Positions 11,342-24,401 of a DNA stretch of 64,000 nucleotides are shown in pieces (position 1 is the stretch's first letter; each line of letters begins with the position of its first letter). The stretch is taken from positions 428,932 through 492,931 of the forward strand of contig FN649741.1 of NCBI GenBank assembly GCA_000310025.1, written 5' to 3'. Under the pieces are notes generated by a model. That model did not search any database. It was not told the origin of the DNA and saw only the letters and a program-made list of their open reading frames with translations. Source of the stretch: Ectocarpus siliculosus. Lineage: Eukaryota > Sar > Phaeophyceae > Ectocarpales > Ectocarpaceae. Made by a program: the position numbers and the translations under genes.

Positions 11342-13905
11342 TTATGGAGCCCAAAGCACCGCCGAACCATCGTAAGACGCCGTGAGGAGCATAGGCTCGC
11401 TGGGGTGGTAGGACATGCTGCACACGGGACGGCGGTGGTGTTTGAGTGTCCTCGTCACCTTGCCCTCCACGATATCCCAAATGTACACGTGCCCGTCCTC
11501 GGAACCCTGCGCGCGGTTGATGTAGTTAGTAATCGAGGGGTATGATGTGCAACATCCCGCCCGATGCAGCCACCGGTAGCGACAAACAGAGACAGACGCG
11601 CCGCACGGCAAGGACGAGGTGCAATAAAGCAAAGGCAAGGCGACCCGTGGAGGGGTAGTTGTATAAGTGGTCGAAAATTCGAAAAGAAAGGGCATGGGTG
11701 GGTTGTTGCGCGGGGCGGGACAGACTGCGAGGTAACACCCGCATGCGCAAGGTGGAGCAAAGCCCAAGAAAAGCTTGTTGGGAAGGAAGGACTCACGCTG
11801 ATCACATGCGCGTCGGTGTTGGCCAGCCAGCTCTCCATCCGGTAGCTCTTGTGCAGATGCCTGCACACAAACAAGGATACAGTGGGGGGGCGTCAACAAC
11901 ACAACGCCGGTCGATAACAAGTGTAGCGCCGGTGGCCCTGAAAAGCGCCGGTGAAATTGCGGGGCACGACTGAATCACCAAGTAATTCTGTACATTGAAT
12001 AGCGCCGCTCGATGCGCCGGGCACATACCGGCGGGGTTGAGGGCCCCCCACTGTACCGAAAAGTAGTCCTGATTCACGGTGAACAATCTCGTTCCTCCTG
12101 TTTCAGGAAAGTGCCAAAAAGAGAAGTGACCCTGACTAGGCGACCCCGCACACCCGCGACTCGCATGCGACACACACAACACGTAGCCCACGCCCAAGAC
12201 ACCGCTGAAACAGCCTTGTTCAAAAATGCGTCGCGAGCGCCTCGCGTCGTTCTTCCACCTCTCTCACCCGGTGTACGTGTTGAGCTGAGACCCCGAAGAC
12301 TTCTCGAGCAGCCGCACGATGCCACCCAGGCACGTGACCAGCAGGCAGTTCCCGTCGTGAGACACGCTGGCGTGCGTCACCGGGGCGTGAACATCGTCTT
12401 CGTGGACCCGCGCGCCGCGCAAGTCGTACGTGCGGACCTTCCCGTCCACGCAGCCCACCACCACCTCGTCCCCCGAGGGAGCTGTGCACACGGAGGTGGC
12501 GCTGTCTTTGCAGCCCTCGAGGGTCTGTATCGGGGAGCGGTTTCTGGAGCGCATGTCCCACGCTCGGACCGTCTGCGCTCGTGTAGCGTGTGTGGTAGGA
12601 GGGGAAAAGTTTATGCAGCAGTGGGAGCTTTGCTGCAGGGCGACAAGGTAGACTCGAAGACAGATCTTGTTGTAAAGCGTCACGCCCCCTCTCCCCTGCA
12701 TGCAGAGATAAACGTCACCCATAACACATGGCATGGACGGTAAGAATACTCAAAAAGAGAGACGCACCACGAGTGAGCGTGTTTGTCGTACCTTGTCGTA
12801 CGATGCGGTGAAGAGCACGCTGCCCTCAGCACCGAAGCAACAAGAATTTATTCGCTGCTCGTGGCCCTGTATCCTCCGAACAACGGCACCCGTGCTGACA
12901 TCCCACAAGAAGGCCGCCTTGTCCTCGCCGCACGACACGAAGCGGGAGTTGTCGGCCAATACTGCAACGTCCAACACCTCGTACCTTGTCAATTCAAGTC
13001 AAGAGAGCGGGCCAAGTTTCACGCGCATAGGCGAAAGGGGGCGTCACGTGCGATCATAGACAATCGACAGCGTAGATGATGCCGCATACCGATCGTACCC
13101 CCGCGAAGAACACACGACGGCGGGTGTCCAGCAACCCGGCAACGCGAAGGGCGGGGGGGGGGTAAGGTGGTTGAAGAGGGGAGGGGGGGGGAGTAGAACG
13201 TAAGAGACAGACAGACAGAGAGAGAGAGAGAGAGAGAGAGCCTTGGATGTGGCGCTACCACGAGCGCTGGTAGCGCAGTCGTAATGTTCGCAGAAAAGAA
13301 GGCCATGCTCATAAATATCCGGGACGTCATCATGCAAGAGCAGTACGAGATCCTGACGGGTGGGTACAGCAGTACATGGCGGTTCGAGTGACTCGTACAC
13401 GTGGGAAGATCACAGAGACTGCTTTCCTGCGGATACACGCACACGGAAAATATACACGCCCTCCCGGTGAGCCAAGACCCTGCTCACCCATGGGGCCCTG
13501 CATAGCTCTTGACAAGGAGGGCTTGCTCGAGCTCTCCAGCTTTGGTTGTCCCTTCCTTGTCTGGGTCGGCACGGTGCGGGTTATATAGCCGGACGGTGCG
13601 ATCTTGGCCTGCCACGAGGCAGTACTTCCCATCGCCTGAGACAAGGCAACATACAGAGAGAAGGAAGCTAAAAAGTGAGAGAGCAGGGGAACGTCCTGTG
13701 CAGATACGAGAACTAAAGTGTATGGGGGGATGCACAACGGCCTGGTACATGGGGTGCTGCTGTTCCGTCACTCGCATTCGTTGATTCAAAAATACTCGTG
13801 CGGTGAATGCCGCCTTCGTTTCTCTGCTGTACCTGTGAATCGCACGACAAATGACGGCCCTTGTCCTACCGTCATCCGCCTCACTGGAACCCCCGGTAGC
13901 TCCAT
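11342..13905 (-). CDS. WDR83: WDR83 / MORG1, seven-bladed WD40 scaffold protein
   Basis: Six exons join in phase on the minus strand: 13905-13833, 13635-13488, 12984-12792, 12572-12268, 11860-11797 and 11506-11342 (TAA 11344-11342). The product is 315 aa, equal to the human protein as I recall it. It starts MELPGVPVRRMTVGQG and carries WD repeats such as QDRTVRLYNP, YEVLDVAV, CGEDKAAFLWDVSTG, TVRAWDMRSRN, DGKVRTYDLRG and GSEDGHVYIWDIVEG, matching WDR83 blade by blade. Every splice falls where the family alignment needs it, and the 73-nt first exon was found only by requiring phase 1. WDR83 scaffolds MAP-kinase modules in animals and is also found in spliceosomal C complexes; which role applies here is unknown. 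The 5' end faces the glycosyltransferase gene about 1.1 kb away. Confidence 0.93.
13205..13240. repeat. AC(AG)/(AG)n microsatellite
   Basis: A pure AG run preceded by ACAG units, in WDR83 intron 2. On the coding strand it reads as a CT tract. G-rich homopolymers lie just before it at 13150-13195. Confidence 0.9.
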
Positions 13906-15042
13906 GCTGCTACGGTTGTGTCCTGGTCCTGGACTATATTAATAGACAGGTACAAATTGTATGCACGAGGGGGAGGGCGGGACGGCGGGACTGTGGAACG
14001 TGCAGGGGCATCGCGAAATCACGGTGATGGTATCTTGGGTTCTTCTGCGGTCTGTTGCACACGGGACTGTCAAGTTTTAACGTCCCTCTTTCTCCTCTCT
14101 GCTGTGTGCTGTTGCCTCATCTTTCTCTGTTGCGCAGCTGCGCAGCGCTGTGGCGTTGTGGCGTTGTGGCCGGCGGAGGAAGAGCTGTCTGGTGCTTGTC
14201 TGGAGCATTATTTGAGGCTGGAGAGATCTCTTTCTGGAGTTACGTAAAGGACAGGAAGGACTGCATTGTTCACAGGCACGTGAGTGAGACAGATTTAAGG
14301 AATAAAAAAAACACACACAGAAAGACTACATTGTACCCAATTCGAGATATGTGAGTGAGACAGATGATACAAATAAATGCCTCGCCTCACGTCCGCGGCC
14401 CATGTTGTCCCATCCGCATGTCCCGAGTCCCAGGTCGCGAGCCGGACGTTACACAAGTTTGCACCGGCTGCGGGCATCGACATTATTGTAACATGGCCAT
14501 GTACAGAGCACGCCACCCTCAATTATGGGTTTTGGCATGTGGGGTGTAAGCTCTCTGGAGGCTATGTATGACGTGCCACCGGAGGCTGGCTGTTTCCTTT
14601 GGTGCATGTGGCGAGGAATGCCAAGCGGGACCGAGCGAACTCGGGGTGGTGTGGAAAGTTGCTCTTCATGAGTACCCCATATCCTGACTTCCACAGGAGA
14701 ATTCAAGCCTTTGTACTGTCATTTACATATTCGAGAGAGCTGTTCGAAACAAGCGTCGTTCGGCCATCTATCTGCACCCGTCTTTGCCAAGATATCGAGC
14801 TCAGGCAATCTTATTGCTCAAATGTATGGCTCATACATAAAACATCCTAGGGTCCCCACAACTGCTGTAGATACTTTGTGGCCTGTCTACACTTTGTACA
14901 GCAGTAGTCTAGAACCACAGAAGTGCAAGTCAACCTTGGCTGTTGGATTGCACAGGGTGGAATTTCTTCCATGTTACCCGAAGGCACACACTTCTTAACC
15001 TCTTCAATGTGTTCACGACGCGCTAAATAGGAAGTACGTTGC
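13906..15042. other. Divergent intergenic region WDR83 / glycosyltransferase
   Basis: This lies between two start codons facing away from each other and should hold both promoters. It contains copy 3 of the 45-bp element and two exact 9-mers at about 14868 and 14896. No convincing TATA box or gene was seen. Confidence 0.55.
14300..14351 (-). repeat. 45-bp dispersed element, copy 3 (inverted)
   Basis: Read on the minus strand it matches copies 1 and 2, with a short insertion between the TCGAATTGGGTA part and the GTAGTCTTTCTGTGTGTG part. Confidence 0.75.
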
Positions 15043-18000
15043 ATGGTCCCTTCTCCTGCCGGCTTGGCAACACTTCACGCTCTACGTCAGGTCATGTCGA
15101 GGGTTGGTCTGGTCACCACCTTTCGTTTCGTCCCGTTTGTACCTCACGATGGGGGCCAGGAAGCCATCGATCGGTTCGAGCGGTGCTGGTCGACACTGGA
15201 GTCCTTCTTGTTGTTCCACCTGGCCAAGGGAATCGAACACGTGTTCCTCTACGCGGACGCAAATGACGGCAGCAACGCCCCCTACATAGGTAGTCTAGGC
15301 CTTTACGGATGGCGTTGGATGTTCTAGAGGTGTCCCTGAGTGTTCTCTACTCCCACACAATGACACTTCGGAAAGATTGCGGTGTTCGAAGGTTGAGTAT
15401 CTGTGGAGAGGTAGGCAACGCATGGGTAGGAGACGCTATGATGGTGGAATTGTAGGCAATCTGTGCCAAACACATAAATGTGGGCCGCCCGCTTGAGTGT
15501 TGTGCTGACAACGATGTCGGCGGTTTTGGGTTACCATGGGCTTAGTTGTCTCTTTGTGAGCGTCTCAAGCCGCCTCAAGGCACCATTCAATGCGTTCTGA
15601 ATCACCCTGACTTGTTGTTTGTCATTACTGTGTTACGCATACCCGGCAGAGAGAGTCGCTGCAAGTTTCAACCCGTCACAGGTCAGCATCGACGTTCGGA
15701 ACGAACCGCAAGTGAGTTTTAACTGCAGGGAGATATATCGTGTGAGAGAAACATGCGCATATTCGTGTCAACGAAAATAGAGATTCGTCTTGTCATCAGA
15801 ACAGGTGTGTGCACAGAGCCGCCGTTCGTTGCGGTTCTCGCTGTTTGATTTGTCTGAGCGGCCGGAGGTATTTATTTGCCGATTCTTGACGACACAACCA
15901 AATCGATTACAGCGGTGTCTCGATGTGTTTGCGTGTTCAATGTATCCGTGTGCGGTGGCACTGCCTATGTGAGAGTGTTGGTTGCGTTGTTGGCCGCCGG
16001 TTGCGTTATTGGCCGCCGGCTGCGTTGTTGGCCGCCGATCACTACTGGTGTAGGTATTGTCAGCGCCGACCGTCGCCCCTTAATATAACGAGGCCGCGCG
16101 TGGTTTGATTTTTATTCGTTACCTGAGGTCGAAAGCCGCAAAATCATTACCTCATGTTTCGACCCGGATCGAATGGGTGCAAATGGTGCCCAAAGTGCTC
16201 ACCATGAGCAATTTCTAAATCGTGCCCAATTTATCTGTTAGAAATGGTCTGGTATCGTTCATTGCTATGTGCGACCAAAACCTTGACTAGAATCGCGCTG
16301 CTTACGTTACAATGCTTGGTTCTCATGCTCTCCCACAACAGAGAAAACGGCAGCAAGACAGGTGTCGGCTTTGGGGCGAGCTGGGGTCGTTCAGCGCCAC
16401 GGAGGTGCCTGCTAGGCAGAGCCTCAACGCGGAGGATGCCCTACAGAGAGCGAGCACAATGGGGTTGGATTGGCTGTTGCATCTCGACATTGACGAGGTG
16501 ACCACTTCGCCGCGATCAAACAGAACTTCACCTGTGCAGGTTTCCATTATCGGTTATTGACTGCTGTAGGTTTTCGCCATAGGTATATCAGTTTTCTGCC
16601 ATTTTTAGTGAGATAGCTTCAACATAATTCTTATGCCAGTAGTGGACACCCACTATACTAGCCGTTCGAAAGGGCCGCCCAAACGCTATCAGGAACGCCC
16701 ATCGTTGTAACCCGCGTCCCGTGCCATAACTCCATCCTGCTGCGCCGTTTGCGCGGACCTTGCGCGGGTATTCGAAACAGCTCTTCTTCACCTCAGAGCC
16801 GTCCGTCCGGCCACACTTCGATCGCCTCAACGAGCTAGGCGTCGAGCAGATGACCTACGCGAACCACGAAGCCGTGCCCTTGCGAGAGGAGGTGACCGAC
16901 TACTTTCGCGAGGTGAGCACCTTCAAGGTCAACCACCTTCTCCTGCCGCTCTCCCACGAGGTGGCCGAGAGAACACGCTTCTGGCGCCGGCGCACCAACC
17001 ACGGGCAATACATGCTGGCCTACGACAACGGAAAGAGCGCTGTCAGGGTGCTGCCTGACAGAGTAGTGCCGCAGAGCGTGCACCGCTGGAGGACCCTCAA
17101 GCCTGGAGAGAGAGGCGCCCGCTGCTCCAGCAATGCCGCCGGTGAGGAGGAAACTGATGACAAGTCTTTCCTCCCAGTAGACGGCCACAAGCTGGAGGAT
17201 CCGGGCGAAGGTACGGGCGAGGGTGTCGCAGCAGCGAGCACCACTGGAAGCGCAGGGGATGAAACGTGCGGGGACTGGCTGCAAACGCAAGGTGAGGACG
17301 AGGGCGGCGGGATGCCAGCGGCATCGACATCGCCGTCGTTGTCGGGCAGTGGCCCCGACCATCTTGTCAACCGTGTTGCGATGGCGGACCCCCGCGAGCT
17401 GCGCTTCGACGAGGTGCTGGAATGCAACGACCCGTGCGTGCTCCACTACCCCAGTTGCGGCTTGGACTGGCTCCGAGACAAGTATCGCTTGCTCGGCAGT
17501 TTCCCTTCCTCTTGGTTCGATGGAAAGCTTCCGATCGCTCCGTGCTTCCATCTCGACGCTCGCAACGCCGTGCACCAGGGACACGGGACGAGGGGATCGT
17601 TGGGCGAGGGGGGTGGCGTTTGCGACAGCGCCGAGAGGGACGGAGGTAGAGCGCTGTACCGCAAGGAGGTAATGCTGTGTCCGAAGGAGCACTCGGAGGA
17701 GATGCAAGCGCAGCTGGAGCACGGAGTGTTGCGGATCCTTGGTGAACCGGCGAGCGTTGTCGAACAGGCTCGCCATGTTCGGGGACCCCCTGGGTCGGAG
17801 ATTACGCCCGCGACATTGCTTTCGACCCCGCAAGAAGGGACACAGACGGGCAAGGTGACTGAGACGGGCGGGTCGAGCCCAGCAACTGAGGGTTCTTCGG
17901 TAGCGGAAGGAGCAGCGGAAGGAAATCCATCAACCGTGCCGTCGTCAGTGGCTGCTGCTTTGCTTGAGGGGGTGCAGCCGCCGGTAGCTGCTTCGGTAGG

Positions 18001-18085
18001 ACATACCGCTAGTGCAGAGGGCGTCGATGCTTCAGGCGTCGACAACGCGTGGATTCTTGCTGCGTGTGCTCGGGAGTTTCTGTAG
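15043..18085 (+). CDS. Glycosyltransferase, GT92/DUF23-like (Glyco_tranf_2_4 type)
   Basis: Four exons join in phase: 15043-15289, 15650-15711, 16342-16497 and 16781-18085 (stop 18083-18085), giving about 589 aa. The exon 3/4 junction creates GLDWLLHLDIDE followed by LFF; the DxD-like LDIDE is the expected metal/nucleotide-sugar site. It is followed by YANHEAVP, FKVN, YDNGKSAVRV, and near residue 376 HYPSCGLDWLRDKY then LGSFPSSWF. These motifs mark the GT-A glycosyltransferases related to GT92/DUF23 that are common in algae; the sugar substrate cannot be told. A low-complexity acidic insert of about 100 residues splits the YDNGKSAVRV and HYPSCG parts, and a Ser/Thr/Gly/Glu-rich tail ends the protein. 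No signal or membrane anchor is visible, so an upstream exon is likely and ATG 15043 is provisional. Confidence 0.72.
15981..16037. repeat. 19-bp tandem repeat, three units
   Basis: Three adjacent near-identical 19-bp units (GTTGCGTTGTTGGCCGCCG type) at 15981, 16000 and 16019, in intron 2 of the glycosyltransferase gene. Confidence 0.9.
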
Positions 18086-19217
18086 AGGTTCCGCAACAAC
18101 GCGGTCATGAACGTTATCCTTTTGGTGCTCTGCATCGAACGACATGATTAATCGTTTGTCGAAGACACACGATGATGATGGTGAACTCACGTAATGCGTG
18201 TTGGGCCCACGTGCAGGCTGTTGAAGGCTGGGCAACGCCTATTTTACGCACAACAGGGCAGCCCCGCCCCTTCCTCTTGTGTGCGCCGCGACTATTAATG
18301 CAGACTTTTAACGATGCAACCATCTCTGTGTTGTAGATGAAGGTGACACGACAGGGAGGAGCCAAGCTCGGTCCCCGCGGACCGCAAGTTCGTGAAAGAA
18401 GCTCGGTGGCTGACGAAACGATAATCCAATCTAAGCCCGCCGGCACGATCGTCGGTGCAGGAGTGGGAAGAAGATACATGCTGGAGCGTTCGCAACCACT
18501 TGTAACTGGTAGGACAAACCACACCTTGACAGTTTTTGCTTCGACTGCCGCTGTATAACGAGTTGTGCCCACCAGCATGCACTCTCGCGAGAGGCTACGA
18601 AGTGAAGGAAGCTGAAGCTAAATCAAACCGCCGAGGTACAGCGTCTACATACAATACCGATACTCCTTGTCCCTTGAGCGTAACAAGGATTGGATCATCG
18701 GCAGCCGCACTGCATAGCCTTCACCAAGCAGGTACACACGCAAATGGTACTTGGACGACGCTGCTCATCAACTGTATTGAGCAAGACCAAGCGCCGAAGC
18801 AGCAGGATAGGCAAGGCACGCGTGAGATACTGAATCATGTTTAATTTCGTGTCAACAGGAACAAGGGACGGAACACTATCCACAGAATGGCACAGCAGCT
18901 GCAAACTCGCACAGGACATTGGGACCTACAGTAATTGATCATTCTCGCCAACACGACCGTTACAGTATCAGACAGACGGCTTCTTTTCCTTCACGGGAAT
19001 CACGAGCAGCTCTCACCGAAACGGCACCGAAGAATCTCAACTATGAACACACCCACGCCATCCAGAAACCTAACCCTAACCCTAACCCTAAAAGAGATGT
19101 AGCCACCAATCAAACAGCTAGACCAACTGTCCTCCTCGCCATCCCGGTTTGCTACCTATCAAAAACGTGCCTCGAAATATCAACAGCAAACATTCATCGT
19201 CTCTCAAGATGTATGTA
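18086..19217. other. Convergent intergenic region with telomere-like tract
   Basis: This lies between the glycosyltransferase stop and the putative last exon of the HAD phosphatase gene. It holds the CCCTAA tract listed separately and short open frames with no recognisable content. Confidence 0.55.
19069..19092. repeat. Interstitial telomere-like repeat (CCCTAA)4
   Basis: Four consecutive CCTAACCCTAA-type units, the complement of the TTAGGG telomere repeat. A second tract of similar length and opposite orientation lies at 38604. Confidence 0.9.
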
Positions 19218-22200
19218 TCAGTGCGGTCGTTTCTTCGTAGCTGCCGTGGTAACAGGGGGTCGCCGTCTAACAGCACCGTTCCGCTTCGTGTTTATTTTCG
19301 ACCCCAACGCATCGTCTAGCGCTGAGGTGAGAGTTTTCACTCCTATGGAAGGCAGCTGGGTCTCTGACGTCTGCGCCATCATGAGATCACGATTGATGTC
19401 TTCCCACTTCGAGGACTGTCGGGGCACCTTGGTCATAGCCTAGACATGCAAGGGGGCACAGAGACAACGAGCATGATTGGACTCTCCACGGTCACGAAAC
19501 ATGACAATGAGCGCTGCAGGACAAGGGATGCTAGCAGCAAGGGCGGATCTAGGCGATGGGGCTTCCGTAGGCGCGGTGTTTTCCCTACAGAACTAACACT
19601 TCTTTTCCTCCTGACACCAACCAACACCATTGCCGAAGAGAGGAGACAAGAGCGCTGACGCAGCGCAGATTTTGGCATGTTCAGCCTGCACCGCACATGC
19701 TATCCGTCGGCAGCCCGGCCATCTCCGAAGTTACAACCATCCCATCCCCAGGTGTTGCCAAGCGAAGAGGAATCAACATCAATATGGATGAGCGATACCA
19801 TGGCATATGAGACGGCGGTATCCATACCTAACACACTCAACGGTATAGCAAGAGAATGTCCTTGTAGAACATTCCGACAACCAGGGGAGGTCGGGACACC
19901 ACTGGCGGGTGAGTGTTCGAGCAATTCCCACCTGTTGGTGTGAGCATGCTGACCCTCGTTAATTCTCCGCGCGACCATCTCTCTTTCTGGCCTCTCTCCA
20001 TGCCTACTGCAATTCTCACGGAAGAAACCTTGCCTTGCCTTCCCTGGGCAGCGGGTCAAATCCACCACGACACCACGACCTTGGGAAAATTGAATTGAGC
20101 CACGTCGTCTACAGAACTAGGCCAAGTCCTCACCAAGGATGTGTTCTTGTTCCCTCGCCCTTTCTTAGGGCCGCTCACAGTCTTTCTCTAACTACCCTGT
20201 CGCCTTTTCGTCTCTCTACAACTGCAGACCTCGGACCCAAACTCACACACTCAAGAACTTGTCCGCGGTGCTTCTTAAACTCACGTGAGAAGGATTTAGC
20301 CGCCCCTCCCTCTACTTACCCAGAAACAAGCCCTCTCCGTACTGCGTACTTAGTGCGGAACATGCACGCCTCGCCGAGGAATGACAGTCCTTATCCTACC
20401 GGCCTCATGGTTTTCGAGATTTCTACCTAGTGACTCTCCAAGACAAAATTGAAAAGATACGTTTTCTGAACAACCCAACCCACCTCCTTTGCTGCGGTGA
20501 TGACGTTTTCTAGCCCCTTCTTGTCCATCAGCCCGAGCTCCACGGCCTTGACCGCTGCACCGACGTAGGTTCGGAAGTACACAACAGGCACCGCGTTCAC
20601 CACCCGATCCATCGGCACGGGTACCTTCCCCTGTTGGGGCCCATCGCTCACCACGTGGAGGAACACCGCTCGCATCCGGTCCGGGTGCTCGGCGCTCATT
20701 ATCTCTCCCGCGCGGGGGTCTCCTTCTCCGGTATCCCCGATGAAAATGTAGCCTCCCTCAGCCCCGCTCGGCCTGCCACGACCCCCCTTCTCATCGTCCT
20801 CCAGCAAAAAACCGAAATTTCTGGCCTTCCTCTCGCTCTTTCGGCTGGGACAAACCCATTCCTTCACGCTGCCGTAGAGCACGGGGCCTCGCCCCCACTT
20901 CTTGATTCCGTTGCGCTCCCCGCACTGGCGGAACTCCCTCGTTATTTCGTGGGTGTCGCCGATTTCTAACGCGAACAAAAACTCTCTAGCTCGTGCTGTT
21001 AGCACAGCCACCGACAGGGGCTCTTGCCAAGAAGGCACGCGATATCGCGACAGCTCCAGGGAGAATTGGAACACCCCGGGGTAAAAAACTCCCCTGCGGT
21101 CTGCGCCCGTTGGATTCAGGGACGGGGGGGGGAGTTATGCGCCAGACACGTTGGTAAGGGTGAAAGCGGGACAAACTCTGTAGCACGACGGTGGCACACC
21201 AAAAACGAAGAACAGGGTAGGGTGCTGCTGCAGTTGCTGCACCAAAGGAAATTCTAGGCGGTGCTTTGCATGGGCTGCGGCCAGCAAGGAGACCAATAGA
21301 AGGTCGCGCAGCGCTCGACAGTTGCAGATGCATTTGAGGGGGTACACGGGAACAGCACGTTTTCGAGACATCCATCTTTAAGTTTGACATAACGAAAAGG
21401 GCCACCAACGCAATAAATTCAAGCAATCAGCGCTGTGCTATCTTGTAAGTGGAGGACACATCATGTTGTAACAGATGGGGTTCCCAATGAGCAGGTCAAC
21501 ACGTACGTACTTGTTGAAGACCGAGTGGACGTGAACATTCTACCAACCAGGTCGTAGAACTGCCACGCTCCAAGTCCAACCCAGGGAATAGCAAGCCCCT
21601 TTAAGAACCAAAGCTCATGCTGCTACACACGTGCTACGTGAGCTCTCTTTGTCGCCTTATGCAGACGGTGCTATGCCGCTTGGTTTACTTTCAGACCACA
21701 GCTTTTCGTCGCGCTAAAAGCGTATCCTAGCAAACACGGTCGGGTCTCAACCAAACAAGTTACCCAGAACCAAGGCGAGGCATGAAAACAATCCGCCCCC
21801 CCCCTAACAGAACCCCCCTTCGTCCCCGGTGTTTGCCATCGGGGTTGGGTTTTCGTCGCTTGGCAACGACGTTGTAAAACAAGCCAATTCACTTCGTGAA
21901 CTCGGCAACCAGGTTACCGTTTTCTTTTTTACCTCTGTTTTTTTTTTTGCGGTAACCATAATGGTGGTCGAGTAGATCATGTTGTGCGGGGTTGAGAACC
22001 CTCACTCCGCGCAAGGGGGGATGATCGCAACACGTTGTGTTAAAATGGTCAAGCTTCCTCGAGGCAGTTACACAGTGCCTACAACTGTCTCTGGAAGTGA
22101 AAGCACCAGAAAATAAATTAAGTCATACGCAGCTGTCATCCGTACGCAAGAAGTAAGCACAAGATGCCGAACACCCTTAGCAGGATGCAGCTCACCCTTC

Positions 22201-24105
22201 ATGCGACTCGCCAAATACCTCACGGCGCTTCGCGCTTGGTGATGTGAGAGCCTGGTCCGGTGAGAACCCGGCGTGCTCCGTCCCGGCTTTGTAGGGATGC
22301 GAGGTCAATGGTCTAACGACTACGGCATGCACGACTATGAGTACCCCCCCCCCCCCCCCAGACAGAACCAACCCACCACACTATGCTATCTCTCCACATT
22401 GTCCGGCACTTTCCCACCATCGTAGTGCGATCAGCTGAAGTTGCGTAACGGCTGCGCTGTTGCCGGTGCCGTGGACATGCACGCCAACAATTGCGTACAA
22501 GAGTCCGCATTCGTCATTTTTAATGATGTTGGAAACGCACGAGATGCACGTATTCACGCTTCCTGCAGTTCAGACGAGGGCCTCGTGACCAACACTCCAC
22601 AAATGGTATCGCGTATCGCGTAGTCCTGCAGTCCGGGCAACTCGCTCGCGGAAATGACATAAACCCGAACGGACATGGGGGTACATCATGCTCAACGGCT
22701 GTGGGTAAGCTGCTGGCTCTGTGCAACCCGTACAGAGGATGTTTGCAAAGACGTACTACTGTATCATGGTGTGCACCAGTCACTAAGGTAGTTTGTACAT
22801 GACTCAAACATCCAGCATCTCACATTGAGCGTCGATCCCTCCCAGCGGTACCCCGAACAAGCGCTAAAGAGGGACACAATGATCGACGATAGGCGATGGT
22901 AGGTAGAACACCGGAAGGCAAAGCAGGGGAGCGGTGAAGAGCGGACGGGGAAGAGGGCGCTGGTTGACACGTTGAGGCCGCAATGACCCAATGTAACAGG
23001 AGCTCAAGATTTCAGCTTGTGGTGTTATCATCAACATGTAAATGAGGCCTGTCTGTCATCTACAGCAGTGGCAGACGATACGGTTTACCGCACATAGGTG
23101 CAGGCTGCACAAGTCCACCACAAGCTGGTCCGCGTTTCAAAGCTCGATTACTTCACGACAACGAGGATGCCAAAATCGATGATACGTCTTGCTCTCGATG
23201 AGGCCGTTGCCACCGCGGGTGTTTCGGCATCGTTACTACAATGCTGAGGTGTTGGCGCTGCAGGAAAATCAAATCAACCCCTGGGATGTGGTGGTACAGC
23301 AGTAGGTATCTCACGCAACCCATGGTATTGTGCCCTTGACATGTGGAATGTGGATAGCAGCATGCCCACGCTGTCTTGCGTGACTCTTATCTGTCTCTCT
23401 TTTCACCCACTAGCAACGCTTACCGAGCAACACACCAGGTGTAGCGTGACTGTAAGCCCGCTGTTCGTAGAGTATTTCATCATTGGTTATCTCTCTTTGA
23501 TGGCGACTGGAACCCACTCCAACGTGATTAGACCAAGGACTACACGTAGATACTCCCACAATGTACTGCGCTATTAGACTCCTCATGTAATTAGCGTTGC
23601 GCTTGCTCGTTGGCACTACAGCAGTACATAACAGGACCAAAATATAGCTTGCCCTGCTTGGACCTGAACACACCCGCACGCAACAGCCTCTCGGGCACCA
23701 AACCCTTGCGAAAAGACAAGGCATCCATGATGACACGTAAGCAGGTACATGCACCCTCTCACTACTTACCTTGTTCCCCGACGATTTGACGGTGTCATCG
23801 ATGTCCGTCACCACGCGCACGCGCTTGGGGGTGATGCTTGCAGTGAAGAGACGCACGGCGCTCAGAGCGCTGAGACCTGCCACACCAAGCCCGGCATCCA
23901 TCCCAAGCATGGAAGCGGCTCGTTGCAACGGCTGCAACCTCTCCCGGCCGACATTGCCGGTACTGCTACATGATGTGGAAGAGATGCTCCATTTGTCGCC
24001 GTTGAGGTACCGTCGGAAACAGCACGGTTGACTCAATGGCCGGAAGGCTCTTGGAGATGCCACGAGGCAAGCGGTCCCGGTCAACCACCGGGCATCATAG
24101 CGCAT
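19218..24105 (-). CDS. App1-like (DUF2183) HAD phosphatase
   Basis: Minus-strand exons 24105-23770, 22863-22824, 21100-20484 and probably 19415-19218 join in phase to about 396 aa. The first exon ends in the HAD motif I VVTDIDDTVKSSG. A 40-nt exon supplies VPLGGIDAQ, and the splice into the next creates YRRGVFYPGVFQFSLELSR. Motif II is VAVLTARAREF, the Lys region is LYGSVKEW to RKARNF, and motif IV is YIFIGDTGEGDPRAGE. The DIDDT and GDTGEGD pair resembles the catalytic domain of App1-type phosphatidate phosphatases, Mg-dependent enzymes that turn phosphatidic acid into diacylglycerol; the substrate here is inferred. The N-terminal 90 residues have a basic, Ser-rich targeting-like look. If the 20484 donor is not used, exon 3 ends at a TAG at 20427-20429 instead. 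Exon 4 is the least certain part: SKWEDINRDL fits phase but I recognise it only weakly. Confidence 0.7.
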
Positions 24106-24359
24106 AACCTACCGGAGTCGCACGCAGTGCTGAGCCTGACACACAGCCTGGCTGGGGCGGCGGTGAGTTGGCCTGGTCTGCAGGTTCTGTTGTGTTGTAT
24201 GCCGCGGTGTAGTACGCACTACGCACCCCCCCCCCCAGCCCCCGCCCGTTTTTCCGCCGCCCCAACGTTCTGTTCAGAATTAAAGAGTCACATTGCACAT
24301 CATCACTGCTGCCTCCCTCTGTCTACAAGGCTTTCTGTCTGTCTACCTGTCCCTCTATC

Positions 24360-24401
<42 letters not shown>

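Noticed and set aside
12012-12743. 243-codon plus-strand frame across WDR83 exons
   Set aside because: Antisense of the WDR83 WD40 exon with intron on both sides; the minus-strand reading gives a full family match.
16835-17833. 332-codon minus-strand open frame
   Set aside because: It is the antisense shadow of the long glycosyltransferase exon, whose high GC content removes stops on the opposite strand.
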